64,000 nucleotides of DNA, taken from positions 1-64,000 of the forward strand of contig JAUYNO010000090.1 in assembly GCA_030696045.1 (NCBI GenBank), written 5' to 3'. The DNA comes from Stagnimonas sp. Lineage in GTDB: Bacteria > Pseudomonadota > Gammaproteobacteria > Nevskiales > Nevskiaceae. Positions 44,736 to 53,803 of this stretch are shown one piece after another (the stretch's first letter is position 1; the number at the start of each line of letters is the position of its first letter). Made by a program: the position numbers and the translations under genes. The notes below the pieces were generated by a model that saw nothing but the letters and a program-made list of their open reading frames with translations, did not search any database and was not told the origin of the DNA.

Positions 44736-46313
44736 ATGGCTGATGCAACCCTGGCCGGTTTCGAGTCGCTGCCCTCGGCAGCGTCACAGCGTGAGCGCCA
44801 CCGCCGCGACTGGATCGGCTACCTGGCGATCTCGCTGGGCACCTTCATCGCCATTCTCGACATCCAGATCGTCGCCAGCTCGATCAACCAGATCCAGGCC
44901 GGGCTGTCGGCCAGCGCCGACGAGATCCAGTGGGTGCAAACCGCCTACCTGATCGCCGAGGTGATCGCGATTCCGCTGTCCGGCTATCTGTCGCGACTGC
45001 TGTCGACCCGGGTCTACTTCAGCCTCGCCGCCGCCGGTTTCACGGTGGCCAGCGTGCTCTGCGCCTGCGCCTGGAACCTGGAGTCGATGATCGTGTTCCG
45101 CGTCATCCAGGGCTTCCTCGGCGGCGGCATGATCCCGGCGTCCTTCGCCGCCATGTTCCTGATGTTCCCGGAACCGGAGCGGCGTCATGCGCCGCAGCTG
45201 GTCGGCGGCCTGCTGGCCATCCTCGCGCCTTCGCTGGGGCCTACCTTCGGCGGCTACATCACCGGCATCGCCAGCTGGCACTGGCTGTTCCTGATCAACA
45301 TCGTCCCCGGCGCGCTGTGCGCCTGGGGGGTGTGGAGCAACGTCGACCACGACCGGCCCGAGCCCGGCGTGTTCGCCCGCACCGACTGGCCCGGCCTGCT
45401 GTTCATGGCCGCCTTCCTCGGCGGACTCACCTACGCGCTGGACGAAGGGCCGCGGGTGGACTGGTTCGCCGACCGGGGCGTGGCGTTCGGCGCCCTGCTC
45501 GCCAGCGGCGGCGGGCTGCTGTTCTTCTGGCGCATGTTCAGCACCGACCATCCCATCGTCGACCTGCATGCCTTCCGCAACCGCAACTTCGCGCTCTGCT
45601 GCCTGGTCTCGGCGGTGATGGGCATCAGCATCTTCACCCTCAACTACCTCACGCCGCTGTTCCTCGGCCGGGTGCGCGGCTACGACTCGCTGCAGATCGG
45701 CGAGGTGCTGATGGTGCAGGGCTGCGCCATGTTCCTGGCCGCGCCCCTGGTCGCGAAGCTGTCGCGGGTGCTGGATCCGCGCCTGGTGATCGGCCTCGGC
45801 GCCGGCCTGGTCGCCGCCGGCTCCTGGAGCAATGGCCAGATGACGGCCGACTGGGGGCATGCGCAGTTCGTCCTGCCGCAGGCCCTGCGCGGCGTCGGAA
45901 TGATCCTCGCCTTCATTCCCATGACCCAGCTGGCGCTGGGCACGCTGCCGCCGCAGGAGGTCAAGAACGCCAGCGGCCTGTACATGCTGATGCGCAACAT
46001 CGGCGGCGCCATCGGCCTGGCCTCGGTCGCCACTCTGCTCAACGACCGGCTCTGGCTGCATTGGCAGTCGCTGGCCGTGGCGCTGCGGCCGGACCGCGCC
46101 GCGGTGCGCGATTTTCTCGACCAGGCCGGCGCCACCCTGCCCGACGGCGCGGGCCTGGAAATGCTGTCCCGCCTGGCGCAGCGGCAGGCGCTGACCATGG
46201 CCTACAACGACATGTACCTGCTGCTGGCCCTGGCCGTGGCGCTGACACTGCTGCTGATTCCGCTGATCGCCAAACCGCGGAACCCGGCGGCCGGAGCCGA
46301 GATGGCGCACTGA
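44736..46313 (+). CDS. MFS exporter of the DHA2 (EmrB) family
   Basis: This is a 525-residue inner-membrane proton-coupled exporter with 14 predicted helices. Helix 1 has LGTFIAILDIQIVASSINQIQ (motif D1-like), followed by WVQTAYLIAEVIAIPLSGYLSRLLSTR (motif A/B region), FRVIQGFLGGGMIPASFAAMFLMFP, and LAPSLGPTFGGYITGIASWHWLFLINIVPG (motif C). No EmrA-like partner is adjacent. It may remove a toxic hydrophobic compound or product of the neighbouring catabolic genes. Flanked by repeats on both sides. Confidence 0.92.
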   Translation: MADATLAGFESLPSAASQRERHRRDWIGYLAISLGTFIAILDIQIVASSINQIQAGLSASADEIQWVQTAYLIAEVIAIPLSGYLSRLLSTRVYFSLAAAGFTVASVLCACAWNLESMIVFRVIQGFLGGGMIPASFAAMFLMFPEPERRHAPQLVGGLLAILAPSLGPTFGGYITGIASWHWLFLINIVPGALCAWGVWSNVDHDRPEPGVFARTDWPGLLFMAAFLGGLTYALDEGPRVDWFADRGVAFGALLASGGGLLFFWRMFSTDHPIVDLHAFRNRNFALCCLVSAVMGISIFTLNYLTPLFLGRVRGYDSLQIGEVLMVQGCAMFLAAPLVAKLSRVLDPRLVIGLGAGLVAAGSWSNGQMTADWGHAQFVLPQALRGVGMILAFIPMTQLALGTLPPQEVKNASGLYMLMRNIGGAIGLASVATLLNDRLWLHWQSLAVALRPDRAAVRDFLDQAGATLPDGAGLEMLSRLAQRQALTMAYNDMYLLLALAVALTLLLIPLIAKPRNPAAGAEMAH

Positions 46314-46319
46314 TTAACT

Positions 46320-46439
46320 CCTCTCTCCCCTCGTGGGAGAGAGGTCGGGAGAGAGGGGGGCGCGGCGCAGCCGCGTGCTGGTTGGTTGCAGGTTGAAACA
46401 CCCCCTCTCCCCTACCCCTCTCCCACAAGGGGAGAGGGG
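46320..46439. repeat. C/G-rich paired palindrome, copy 4
   Basis: Left hairpin CCTCTCTCCC-CTCGT-GGGAGAGAGG (46320-46344), a TCGGGAGAGAGGGGGGCG tail, then right hairpin CCCCTCTCCC-ACAA-GGGGAGAGGGG (46415-46439). Same layout as copies 1-3, with CTCTC variant stems. It lies between the MFS and DUF1329 genes. Confidence 0.8.
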
Positions 46440-46497
46440 AAACATTCTGGAAGGGACGTGTCGTAAGTACTCGCCGCGAAGATTTATCGGAGGAGCA

Positions 46498-47862
46498 ATG
46501 AACCCCATAAAGCCGGGCGCAATGATCGCCCTGCTGGCCCTTGTCGCAGCCCCCGCATGGGCCGCCGCGACGGCCGCACAGATCGCCGAACTGGGCGGGC
46601 CGAAACTGACTTGCACCGGCGCCGAACGCGCCGGCAGCAAGAGCGGCGTCGCGCCCTACAGCGGCAAGTGGCTGGATGGCTGGCCCGGCATGCGGAGCAC
46701 CGAGGGCTACGATCCCGGTCCCTATGCCGACGAGCCGCCGCTCTACACCGTCACCGCCGACAACATGGCGCAGTACGCGGCCCTGCTCAGCGAGGGCCAG
46801 AAGGCGCTGCTGACCAAGTATCCGAAACATTTCCGGATGCCGGTCTACCCCAGCCACCGCGACTTCCGCTTTCCCGACGAGGCCTGCGCCCAGACCCGCG
46901 CCAACCTCGCCAGCGCGACACTGAAGAACGAGGGCCTGGAGCTGGCGGGACTGAAGGGCGGCATACCCTTCGCCTTCCCCGGCAATGGCCTGGAGGCGAT
47001 CTGGAACCTGATCGCCACCCGCCACGTCTGGAACGAGACCGCCACCGTCGACACCGCCGACGTCTTCCCGAACGGCAGCATCGCCTGGGGCAAGATGAAG
47101 TACCTCACCCTCGCGCCCGGCGCCGAGCCCGGTTTCCAGGGCCCGCTGAAGGACAACATCGGCGCCTACTTCCTGTCGACGATGCTGCTGCCGGCGCGTG
47201 ACAAGGGCAACATCGGCGTCGGCTACCAGCCCTTCAACTTCAAGGATGGCAGCACCCATGTCTGGGCCTACAACCCGGGCACCCGGCGGGTGCGGCAGGC
47301 GCCGGACATCGCCTTCGACTACGCCATCCCGCCCTCGGGCCTGCGCACGGTCGACGACGATCACCTGTTCAATGGCTCGCCCGAGCGCTACAGCTGGAAG
47401 CTGGTCGGCAAACGGGAACTGCTGATCCCCTACCACAACTTCCGCGTCAACGACCCGGCGCTCAAGTACAAGGACCTGCTCACGCCCTACACGCTCAACC
47501 CCGACTACATGCGCTACGAGCTGCACCGGGTCTGGGTGATCGAGGCGACGCTGAAGAAGGGCCTGCGCCATATCTACGGCCGGCGGACGATCTACGCCGA
47601 CGAGGACAGCTGGCTGGGGCACTGGGCCGATAACTACGACACCCGGGGCCAGCTCTGGCGCACCGCCTACGTCAACTATCGCTATGCGCCGAACGCGCAG
47701 GCCTTCCATCGCGGCGTCTCGGTCTACCACGACCTCAATGCCGAGGCCTACGAGGCCGGTTACCTGGTCAACGAGGCCGGCAAGAACTGGTGGCGGCTGA
47801 ACCGCAGCGACCTCACCCCGCAGATGTTCAACCCCAATGCCGCCGCGCGCGGCGGTCACTAA
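46498..47862 (+). CDS. DUF1329 family protein, paralogue 1
   Basis: The 454-residue protein has a signal peptide at 1-22 (APAWA), then a DUF1329 domain over nearly the whole chain (LNPDYMRYELHRVWVIEATLKKGLRHIYGRRTIYADEDSW, SVYHDLNAEAYEAGYLVNE), ending AARGGH. The start at 46498 follows the strong RBS ATCGGAGGAG. DUF1329 is distantly like LolB/outer-membrane lipoprotein-sorting proteins and frequently pairs with DUF1302 in steroid- or hydrocarbon-degraders. Probably a periplasmic carrier of a lipophilic substrate (inference). Operon with the SnoaL-like gene 13 bp downstream. Confidence 0.88.
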   Translation: MNPIKPGAMIALLALVAAPAWAAATAAQIAELGGPKLTCTGAERAGSKSGVAPYSGKWLDGWPGMRSTEGYDPGPYADEPPLYTVTADNMAQYAALLSEGQKALLTKYPKHFRMPVYPSHRDFRFPDEACAQTRANLASATLKNEGLELAGLKGGIPFAFPGNGLEAIWNLIATRHVWNETATVDTADVFPNGSIAWGKMKYLTLAPGAEPGFQGPLKDNIGAYFLSTMLLPARDKGNIGVGYQPFNFKDGSTHVWAYNPGTRRVRQAPDIAFDYAIPPSGLRTVDDDHLFNGSPERYSWKLVGKRELLIPYHNFRVNDPALKYKDLLTPYTLNPDYMRYELHRVWVIEATLKKGLRHIYGRRTIYADEDSWLGHWADNYDTRGQLWRTAYVNYRYAPNAQAFHRGVSVYHDLNAEAYEAGYLVNEAGKNWWRLNRSDLTPQMFNPNAAARGGH

Positions 47863-47875
47863 CAAGGAGCGAAAC

Positions 47876-48406
47876 ATGCCCCTGAGTCCCGAACAGCTCG
47901 GCGCCCGCGCCGAGGCCCTGAAGCAAGCCTTCGTCGAGGCCGCGCGCCGCAACGAATGGGCCTGGATCGCCGACGCCTTCTACGCGCCGGACTGCGAGTA
48001 CCTCTGCGAATACGCCGGCACCATGCGCGTGTTCGCGAAGAACCGCGACGAGATCCGCGCCACCCACTACGGCCGCGACATGATGGTCGGCTGGGAGGGC
48101 TGGAGCTTTCCCATCGAGCGCTACACCACCCACGGCAACCAGATCATCACCCACTGGTGGAACCGCGGCCCGGGACTCAGACCCGATGGCAGCCACTACC
48201 AGACGCCGGGCGTGTCCTTCATCACCGTCGGCGACGACGGGATGTTCAGCTACCAGCTCGACCTGTTCGATCTGGCGCACCAGATGAAGCTCTGCGACGA
48301 GCTGGGGGCCGCCGGCCTGCTGTCGCCGACGCTGAAGGCGAACTGGGTGGTGCCGACCAAGCGGCGGCTGATCGTGCAGCTGAGCCAGGGGTTGCCCGCG
48401 GAGTAG
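47876..48406 (+). CDS. SnoaL-like (NTF2 fold) protein
   Basis: This 176-residue protein starts at MPLSPEQLGARAEALKQAF after AAGGAG. The NTF2-like elements are WAWIADAFYAPDCEYLCEYAG, FAKNRDEIRATHYGRDMMVGWEGW and HWWNRGPGLRPDGSHYQTPGVSFITVGDDGMFSYQLDLFDL. It is acidic on one face and lacks a signal peptide. It is coupled by a 13-bp gap to the DUF1329 gene. It differs in sequence from the SnoaL-like gene at 42886, so they are not recent duplicates. Possibly an isomerase or hydratase in the same pathway. Confidence 0.82.
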   Translation: MPLSPEQLGARAEALKQAFVEAARRNEWAWIADAFYAPDCEYLCEYAGTMRVFAKNRDEIRATHYGRDMMVGWEGWSFPIERYTTHGNQIITHWWNRGPGLRPDGSHYQTPGVSFITVGDDGMFSYQLDLFDLAHQMKLCDELGAAGLLSPTLKANWVVPTKRRLIVQLSQGLPAE

Positions 48407-48440
48407 CCTAGCCTGGCCGGCTGTCTCAGCCCTTCGCACC

Positions 48441-48461
48441 GGCGCATGGAATGCGCCCTAC
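48441..48461. repeat. 21-bp dispersed repeat, copy 2
   Basis: Identical over 21 bp to the copy at 16933-16953 (GGCGCATGGAATGCGCC then CTAC). It lies 35 bp after a stop codon and between convergent genes, as the first copy does. Confidence 0.8.
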
Positions 48462-48492
48462 GAGGGTTTGAGCCGCCAGCAAGGCGAAGGCT

Positions 48493-48513
48493 CCTCTCCC
48501 GCGAAGGGAGAGG
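48493..48513. repeat. C/G-rich single palindrome, copy 5
   Basis: CCTCTCCC-GCGAA-GGGAGAGG, one half-unit of the paired palindromes, between the SnoaL-like and cysC genes, which converge here. Confidence 0.7.
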
Positions 48514-48530
48514 GGGAAGGCAATGGCGCT

Positions 48531-49151
48531 TCAGACCGCGAGCAGGATGCCGCGCTTTTCGAGCAGGGCGATCACGGCGGCGACTTCCTCATCGAGGCTC
48601 ATCTCGGCGGTCTTCAGCACCAGCTCGGGCTGTTCCGGCGCTTCGTAAGGGTCGCTGATACCGGTGAAATTCTTGATCTCGCCGGCGCGCGCCTTCTTGT
48701 ACAAGCCCTTCGGATCGCGTTTCTCGGCCTCGCCCAGCGGGCAGTCGACGTAGACCTCGATGAACTCCATGCCGGCCTGCTCGTGCAGGGCACGGGCGCC
48801 GTCGCGGTCGGCGCGGTAGGGGCTGATGAAACTGGTCAGGGCCAGCACCCCGGTGTCGACGAACAGCTTGGCGATCTCGCCGATGCGGCGGATGTTCTCG
48901 GTGCGGTCTTCGGCGGTGAAGCCGAGGTTCTTGTTGATACCGAGACGGATGTTGTCGCCGTCGAGCCGGTAGCAAAGCCGGCCGCGCTTGGCCAGCTCCT
49001 TCTCCAGCGCCACCGCGACGGTGCTCTTGCCGCTGCCGGACAGGCCGGTGAACCAGAGGGTGGCGCCCTTCTGGCCGAGGATGCGGTAGCGGTCGGTGCG
49101 GGAAACTTCGCCGTCGTGCCAGACGACGTTGGTGGCTTTGACTGCGGTCAT
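48531..49151 (-). CDS. cysC: Adenylylsulfate kinase (APS kinase)
   Basis: The 206-residue enzyme phosphorylates APS to PAPS, the sulfate donor. The P-loop GLSGSGKST is at 36-44, followed by [28 protein letters not shown], the active-site [10 protein letters not shown] and the APS-binding [25 protein letters not shown]. It is a stand-alone CysC with no ATP sulfurylase fusion. Its ATG overlaps the aldehyde dehydrogenase stop (ATGA), an unusual operon for a sulfate-activation gene. The nearby sulfotransferase suggests the PAPS may serve sulfation, not only assimilation. Confidence 0.94.
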   Translation of the reverse strand: MTAVKATNVVWHDGEVSRTDRYRILGQKGATLWFTGLSGSGKSTVAVALEKELAKRGRLCYRLDGDNIRLGINKNLGFTAEDRTENIRRIGEIAKLFVDTGVLALTSFISPYRADRDGARALHEQAGMEFIEVYVDCPLGEAEKRDPKGLYKKARAGEIKNFTGISDPYEAPEQPELVLKTAEMSLDEEVAAVIALLEKRGILLAV

Positions 49152-50644
49152 TTCTTGAAGGCGCTGGTGATTTTGAGGATGCCGCCGATGAAGTTCAGCA
49201 CGGCGTCCGGCATTTTGACACCCTTGTTGAGCATCCAGCCAATCGCTTCCTTGTACTTGTCGGAATACGGCGGAAACATCATGTCGGGATCGCCGATGCC
49301 GGGGCCGTCCTCGACCACGGCGCGCTGGTTGGAGCATTCCAGGAAGCTGTAGTGGCCGCCTATGCGGCCGATGCCGCTGGAATTCACCCCGCCGAACGGC
49401 AGATGGGCATTGGTGCCGGACTGGATCAGGTTGTGGTTGACCACGGTGCTGCCGGCAGTGGTGTTCGCCAGCCAGAAATCGATGGCCTCGCGCTCCTTGG
49501 CGAAGATGTAGGTGCCCAGCGGCTTCGGCCGGGTCCGAATCTCGGCGACGGCCGCCTCGCGCTGCTTGAACGGGACCACGCAGATGATCGGCCCGAAGAT
49601 TTCCTCGGTCATGATCCGCATCGTGTTGTTGACGTTGGAAAGCACGGTCGGGGCGATGAACAGGTCCTCGCCATCGGTCTCGCCGCCGGACTCGACCACC
49701 GCGCCCTTGGCGATGGCATCGTCCAGCAGGCCCTTGATGCGGTCGAAGTGGCGGCGGTTGACGATGCGCGGCAGCTCGGCCGACTGCTGGAAGCCGGCGC
49801 CGCTGGCGTTGTACTGGGCCTTCATCGAGCCCGACAGCGCCTCGATGAAGGGCCGCTGCACCGACTCGTGCACCAGGGCGTAGTCGGGCGCCAGGCAGAC
49901 CTGGCCGCAGTTGGCGACCCGGCCCCAGGAAATCTTCTTGCCGGCTTCGGCGATATCGGCGCTGGCGTCGATGATGACCGGGTTCTTGCCACCCATCTCC
50001 AGGGTGATGGAGGCGAAGTGCTCGGCCGCCGCCTTCATCACCAGCCGGCCAACCGCATGGCCGCCGATGAAGAAGATGTGGTTGAACGGCAGCGTGAGGG
50101 CCTCCTGCGCGACCTCGGGGCCGCCCTGCACCACCGCGAACTCGTCGTCCGGAAACACCTTGGCGACGATGTCGGCCAGCACCTGGGCCGAGTGCGGTGC
50201 CAGCTCGCTGGGCTTGAGCATCATGGTGCAGCCGGCGGCGATGGCGCCCATCAGCGGCACCAGGCCAATCGCAATCGGCGCATTCCAGGTCGCGAGGTTC
50301 AGCACCACGCCCTTGGGCTCGTACTGCACGTAGCACTTCTTGCCCAGGGTCATCAGGGTGCCCTGGATCTTTCCCGGCTCCATCCAGCCCCTGAGGTGCT
50401 GGGCCATGAACTCGGCCTCGCCCTTCACCATCAGCAGCTGGGCGTCGAGATCGGTATCGGTGAGGCGCAGCTCCTTCTTGCCGGCTTCGAGGATCGCCGG
50501 GCGGGCATCGAGCGTGGCCTTGAGCAGCTTCAGCAGCTTGTCGGCGCGCTGTTCGGCGGTGGTGGCGCGGATCGCCGGGGCCTTGGCGGCAAGGCGGTCG
50601 AACTGGCGGCGCAGCGCGGTCGGCGGGGTGACGGGAGCGTTCAT
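49148..50644 (-). CDS. Aldehyde dehydrogenase, coniferyl-aldehyde-dehydrogenase-like
   Basis: This 498-residue NAD(P)-dependent enzyme oxidises an aldehyde to the acid. Catalytic Glu216 is in LEMGGKNP and the nucleophile Cys250 in [10 protein letters not shown]. The short N-terminus ([20 protein letters not shown]) and the motif [23 protein letters not shown] resemble coniferyl-type and fatty/aryl aldehyde dehydrogenases of class 3. It is co-translated with cysC. In context it may oxidise an alcohol-derived aldehyde of a lipophilic substrate made by the P450 or SDRs. Confidence 0.92.
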   Translation of the reverse strand: MNAPVTPPTALRRQFDRLAAKAPAIRATTAEQRADKLLKLLKATLDARPAILEAGKKELRLTDTDLDAQLLMVKGEAEFMAQHLRGWMEPGKIQGTLMTLGKKCYVQYEPKGVVLNLATWNAPIAIGLVPLMGAIAAGCTMMLKPSELAPHSAQVLADIVAKVFPDDEFAVVQGGPEVAQEALTLPFNHIFFIGGHAVGRLVMKAAAEHFASITLEMGGKNPVIIDASADIAEAGKKISWGRVANCGQVCLAPDYALVHESVQRPFIEALSGSMKAQYNASGAGFQQSAELPRIVNRRHFDRIKGLLDDAIAKGAVVESGGETDGEDLFIAPTVLSNVNNTMRIMTEEIFGPIICVVPFKQREAAVAEIRTRPKPLGTYIFAKEREAIDFWLANTTAGSTVVNHNLIQSGTNAHLPFGGVNSSGIGRIGGHYSFLECSNQRAVVEDGPGIGDPDMMFPPYSDKYKEAIGWMLNKGVKMPDAVLNFIGGILKITSAFKK

Positions 50645-50665
50645 CGATTCTTCTCTCTCTTCGCT

Positions 50666-50702
50666 CCCTCCCCCGCAAGCGGGGGAGGGCTGGGGTGGGG
50701 GC
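50666..50702. repeat. C/G-rich half palindrome, copy 6
   Basis: CCCTCCCCCG-CAAG-CGGGGGAGGG (50666-50689) with the tail CTGGGGTGGGGGCG. It lies between the second SDR and the aldehyde dehydrogenase gene, and is the last copy found in the window. Confidence 0.75.
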
Positions 50703-50707
50703 GATCT

Positions 50708-51574
50708 TTACGACTTGTACGAGGGAATCTTGAAAGCCGAGCGCATCACCGCTTCGAGCTGGCTATCGGACAGCAGGCGCCGCATCAGGCCCATGGGCTT
50801 GACGTCCTTGCCCAGCAGCTCCATCGGCGCCCACTTCTTCTTGTCGAGGATCTTCAGCGTGCCGGCCAGCGCCTGCTCGGGCGTGGCGCCGCTCTTTTCC
50901 AGCATGTCCGGCATCACCTGCTCCATCACCTTCTGCAGGTAGGGGTCGTAGACCTTGCGGATCGCCTCGGGCTGCATCGCCCAGGTCTTCTTGGTGTTGG
51001 CGTGGGCATTGGCTGACATTGCGGTGAGCACACCGCCCGGAATGATCGAGGTGACCTGAATGCCAAACGGCGCCAGTTCGTGGCGCAGGGTCAGGGTCAT
51101 GCCGTGGATGGCGTGCTTGGTCATGTTGTAGACGCCGGCACCCACCGGGTTGGCAATGATCGCGCCCGAACTGTAGTTGGCGATGCGCGAGCCCGGCGCA
51201 TTGCGGCGCAGCATGGGCAGGAAGGCCTGCACCACCCGCAGTTGGCCGAACAGGTTGATCTGGAACAGGCGCTCGGCCTGCGCCAGATCAGCACCTTCGA
51301 CAACCCCGACGGCAATGTTGGCGACGCCGGCGACATTCATCAGCAGGTCGATGCCCTCGCCCGCCAGCGCCTTGTCGACGAACTCGGCGCTGCGACGGAC
51401 GGACTCCGTGTTCGAGACGTCCTGATCGACGATGGTGACGAGATCGCTGTTGGCGAGATCGGTAGGCGCCCCCGGCAGCACGCCGGCAAAGACCCGCCAG
51501 CCGCGCGCCGACAGCGCCTTTACCAGCAGGTTGGCCTGGCCAATGTTGGCGCCGGTGATGAATGCGGTTTTCAC
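50708..51574 (-). CDS. Short-chain dehydrogenase/reductase
   Basis: The 288-residue SDR has the cofactor turn TGANIGQA (7-14), in which the usual third Gly is Ala; DQDVSN (50-55) and NVAGVAN (80-86) are also present. The full active-site set is Ser136 (IANYSSGAI), Tyr149 and Lys153 (YNMTK). This fits a classical alcohol dehydrogenase on a bulky substrate. The C-terminal ~70 residues ([20 protein letters not shown] and on) are longer than usual. It sits between the aldehyde dehydrogenase and the DUF1329 gene, on the same strand. Confidence 0.9.
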   Translation of the reverse strand: MKTAFITGANIGQANLLVKALSARGWRVFAGVLPGAPTDLANSDLVTIVDQDVSNTESVRRSAEFVDKALAGEGIDLLMNVAGVANIAVGVVEGADLAQAERLFQINLFGQLRVVQAFLPMLRRNAPGSRIANYSSGAIIANPVGAGVYNMTKHAIHGMTLTLRHELAPFGIQVTSIIPGGVLTAMSANAHANTKKTWAMQPEAIRKVYDPYLQKVMEQVMPDMLEKSGATPEQALAGTLKILDKKKWAPMELLGKDVKPMGLMRRLLSDSQLEAVMRSAFKIPSYKS

Positions 51575-51593
51575 GAGAACAAACCCCTTACAT

Positions 51594-51624
51594 GAAAACG
51601 GGGCGGCATCTGTTCGCCGCCCCG
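51594..51624 (-). terminator. Intrinsic terminator after DUF1329 paralogue 2
   Basis: CGGGGCGGC and GCCGCCCCG (51599-51607 with 51616-51624) form a perfect 9-bp stem, followed on the minus strand by TTTT. It lies 17 bp past the DUF1329 stop, so the SDR downstream probably has its own start of transcription. Confidence 0.85.
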
Positions 51625-51640
51625 CTTGAAAACACCAGAC

Positions 51641-53017
51641 TCAATGCCCGCCGCGCGCCGCCGCTTCCGGGCTGAACTGCGAGGGCTTCAGCGGCTGGTT
51701 GATGCGCCACCAGTCCTTGCCACGCTCGTTCACCAGATAGCCGGCCTCGTAGGCGCCGGAGGTCAGGTCGTGATAGATCGAGGCGCCGCGATGGAAGGCA
51801 CTCGATTCCTGCGAGTAGAAGTAGTTGATGAAGTTGGCGCGCCAGAGCTGGCCGCGACCGTCGTAGGCATCGGTCCAGATCGTGCCCCAGGTGTCCTCGT
51901 CCATGTACAGCGTGCGGCGGCTGTAGATGTGGCGCACGCCCTTCTTGAGATTGCCTTCCAGCACCCAGACCCGGTGCAGCTCGTAGCGAATGTAGTCGGG
52001 GTTGATGGTGTCGGGCTTGATGAGGTCCTTGTACTTCACCGCCGGGTCGTTGACCTTGAAGTTGTGGTACGGGACATAGACTTCCTTCTTGCCGATCAGC
52101 TTCCAGGTGTAGCGCTCGGGCGAGCCGTTGAAGCCGTAGTCGTCATCCACCGTGCGCAGGCCGGCCGGCGGCACCGGATAGTCGAAGCCGACCGCGGGCG
52201 CCTGGCGCACGCGGCGGATGCCGGGGCTGTACTGCCAGGACGCGGTGGCGTCCTTGGTGAAGTCGTTGGGCTGGTAGCCGACGGCGGTGAAGCCCTTGTC
52301 GCGCTCCGGCAGCAGGTAGCTGGAGAAGAAGTAGGAGTTGATCTTGTCCTGGTACGAGCCCCGCTTGGTCGCGCTGTTGCTGGGGTTGTAGGTCATGAAC
52401 TTGTTGCGACCCCAGGCGATGCTGCCGTTGGCATAGACATCGGCGATATCGGTCACCGCCTGCTCGGTTTCGGCGCGATAGGGGTTGATGCCGTTCCAGA
52501 TCGCTTCCAGGCCCGTGGTCGGGAACGGGAAGGCAATGGCGCCGGTGACGCCCTGGATGCCCAGGCCATCGTGCACCACCTCGGCGGTGACGGCGTTCTT
52601 CTTGATGATGTCGCAGACCCAGGGCGGGTTGCCGAAGTCACGATGGGTCTCGTAGACGTTCATGCGGAACGACTTCGGGTACTTCTTCAACAGCGCCTTC
52701 TGGCCTTCCGACATCTTGTCGGCGTACTGGCTGAAGTTGTCGCTGGTGATGGTGAACTTCGGCTTTTCCGCCGCATAGGGGCCGGGCTCGTAGCCGTAGG
52801 GCTTGGTCTGCCCCGGCCAGGTGCCGACGTACTTGCCGCTGTAGGCGGGGATGCCGCTGGCGCTGCCGGCGCGCTCGGCGCCGATGCAGGTGTACTTGGG
52901 GCCATCGAGTTCAGCGGCCTTCTGCGCGCTGACCTTGGCGAACGCCGCCGGGGCGGGCAGCGCGAACGCCGCCGCCAACAGACAAAGTTTCAGCGCGACG
53001 TTGTTCGTCGTTTTCAT
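51641..53017 (-). CDS. DUF1329 family protein, paralogue 2
   Basis: The 458-residue protein has a signal peptide at 1-27 (APAAFA). The plan is the same as paralogue 1 at 46498: ELDGPKYTCIGAERAGSASGI near the start, LNPDYIRYELHRVW-like motif INPDYIRYELHRVWVLEGNLKKGVRHIYSRRTLYMDEDTWG, SIYHDLTSGAYEAGYLVNERGKDWW, and the identical ending AARGGH. The two chains are clearly homologous end to end. Start at 53017 with RBS GGAGGAG. Likely periplasmic or outer-membrane-associated. It lies in the run after TetR, P450, rubredoxin and DUF2505. Confidence 0.88.
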   Translation of the reverse strand: MKTTNNVALKLCLLAAAFALPAPAAFAKVSAQKAAELDGPKYTCIGAERAGSASGIPAYSGKYVGTWPGQTKPYGYEPGPYAAEKPKFTITSDNFSQYADKMSEGQKALLKKYPKSFRMNVYETHRDFGNPPWVCDIIKKNAVTAEVVHDGLGIQGVTGAIAFPFPTTGLEAIWNGINPYRAETEQAVTDIADVYANGSIAWGRNKFMTYNPSNSATKRGSYQDKINSYFFSSYLLPERDKGFTAVGYQPNDFTKDATASWQYSPGIRRVRQAPAVGFDYPVPPAGLRTVDDDYGFNGSPERYTWKLIGKKEVYVPYHNFKVNDPAVKYKDLIKPDTINPDYIRYELHRVWVLEGNLKKGVRHIYSRRTLYMDEDTWGTIWTDAYDGRGQLWRANFINYFYSQESSAFHRGASIYHDLTSGAYEAGYLVNERGKDWWRINQPLKPSQFSPEAAARGGH

Positions 53018-53123
53018 TACCGTGACTCCTCCGGTTCTGGTTATATGGATCGTAGGCGCAAGCCGCGCTAGCGCCTCGTCCAAACCGAGTATGCCCCTGT
53101 TGCCAGCGCGGCAACGACAAGAG

Positions 53124-53609
53124 TTAGCGGTAGTTCTTCAGCAGCGCGATGGCCGCCTGGGTCTCTTCGTCGGCCTTCTTCACCATGTCGCCGACCACCA
53201 TCTTCTCGATGGTGCCGCCCACCAGCGGGATCTTGGACTTGACCTCCCACTGATAGCTCACCACGCAGTCCTTGCCCTCGTCCTTCATGGAAGTGACACA
53301 GGACATCTCCAGCGGCATGCCCTTCAGCTCCACCACGACCTTGCCGGTCTTGCTGGCCAGGTCCCAGCTTTCCTCGTTGATCACGGTCGACTCCGGCGCG
53401 TTCTTGCCCATGCCCGGCAGGGACACCGGCACCTTGCGCTCGATCTTGATGCTGAAGCTCTTCTTGCCATCGCCGCCCGTGCCCAGCACCTGGTACTTGC
53501 CGGCGTAGCCCATGCCGTCGAGCTTCTCGGTGTGGAAGGTCTTGTCGGCGAACATCTTCATCACCACCGCCGAGGACGCGGGGTAGCGGGCTTTCATTTC
53601 GTGTTTCAT
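53124..53609 (-). CDS. DUF2505 family protein
   Basis: This 161-residue soluble protein has a START/SRPBCC-like pattern: MKHEMKARYPASSAVVMKMFADKTFHTEKLDGMG, then a sheet with IKIERKVPVSLPGMGK, INEESWDLASKTGKVVVELKGMPLEMS, and a long C-terminal helix (TIEKMVVGDMVKKADEETQAAIALL). The fold family binds hydrophobic ligands in a cavity. It starts 22 bp after the rubredoxin stop, so it is probably in the P450 operon. A carrier of the P450 substrate is possible but unproven. Confidence 0.82.
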   Translation of the reverse strand: MKHEMKARYPASSAVVMKMFADKTFHTEKLDGMGYAGKYQVLGTGGDGKKSFSIKIERKVPVSLPGMGKNAPESTVINEESWDLASKTGKVVVELKGMPLEMSCVTSMKDEGKDCVVSYQWEVKSKIPLVGGTIEKMVVGDMVKKADEETQAAIALLKNYR

Positions 53610-53631
53610 GGTTTTCTCGGTGAGCCTGCGC

Positions 53632-53793
53632 TTATTCCTGAACCTCGAACGACTCCTTCGGCGAACCGCACTCGGGGCAGACCCAGTCCTCCGGCAAGGC
53701 GGAGAACTTGGTGCCCGCTGCAATGCCGTGCGCCGGCATGCCGACCGCCTCGTCATAGACGAAGCCACAGATGATGCAAATCCATTTCTGCAT
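53632..53793 (-). CDS. Rubredoxin
   Basis: A 53-residue one-iron electron carrier, easily missed because of its size. The sequence has both Cys pairs of the FeS4 site: C6-I-I-C9 in WICIICGFVYDE and C39-P-E-C42 in DWVCPECGSPKESF. The aromatic core residues (W4, Y13, F30, W37) are in their usual places. It starts at 53793, 11 bp after the P450 stop, and is followed by the DUF2505 gene. Rubredoxins normally serve AlkB-type hydroxylases; none is in this window, so the P450 is the obvious possible partner. Confidence 0.95.
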   Translation of the reverse strand: MQKWICIICGFVYDEAVGMPAHGIAAGTKFSALPEDWVCPECGSPKESFEVQE

Positions 53794-53803
53794 GGGTGGT
53801 CCT

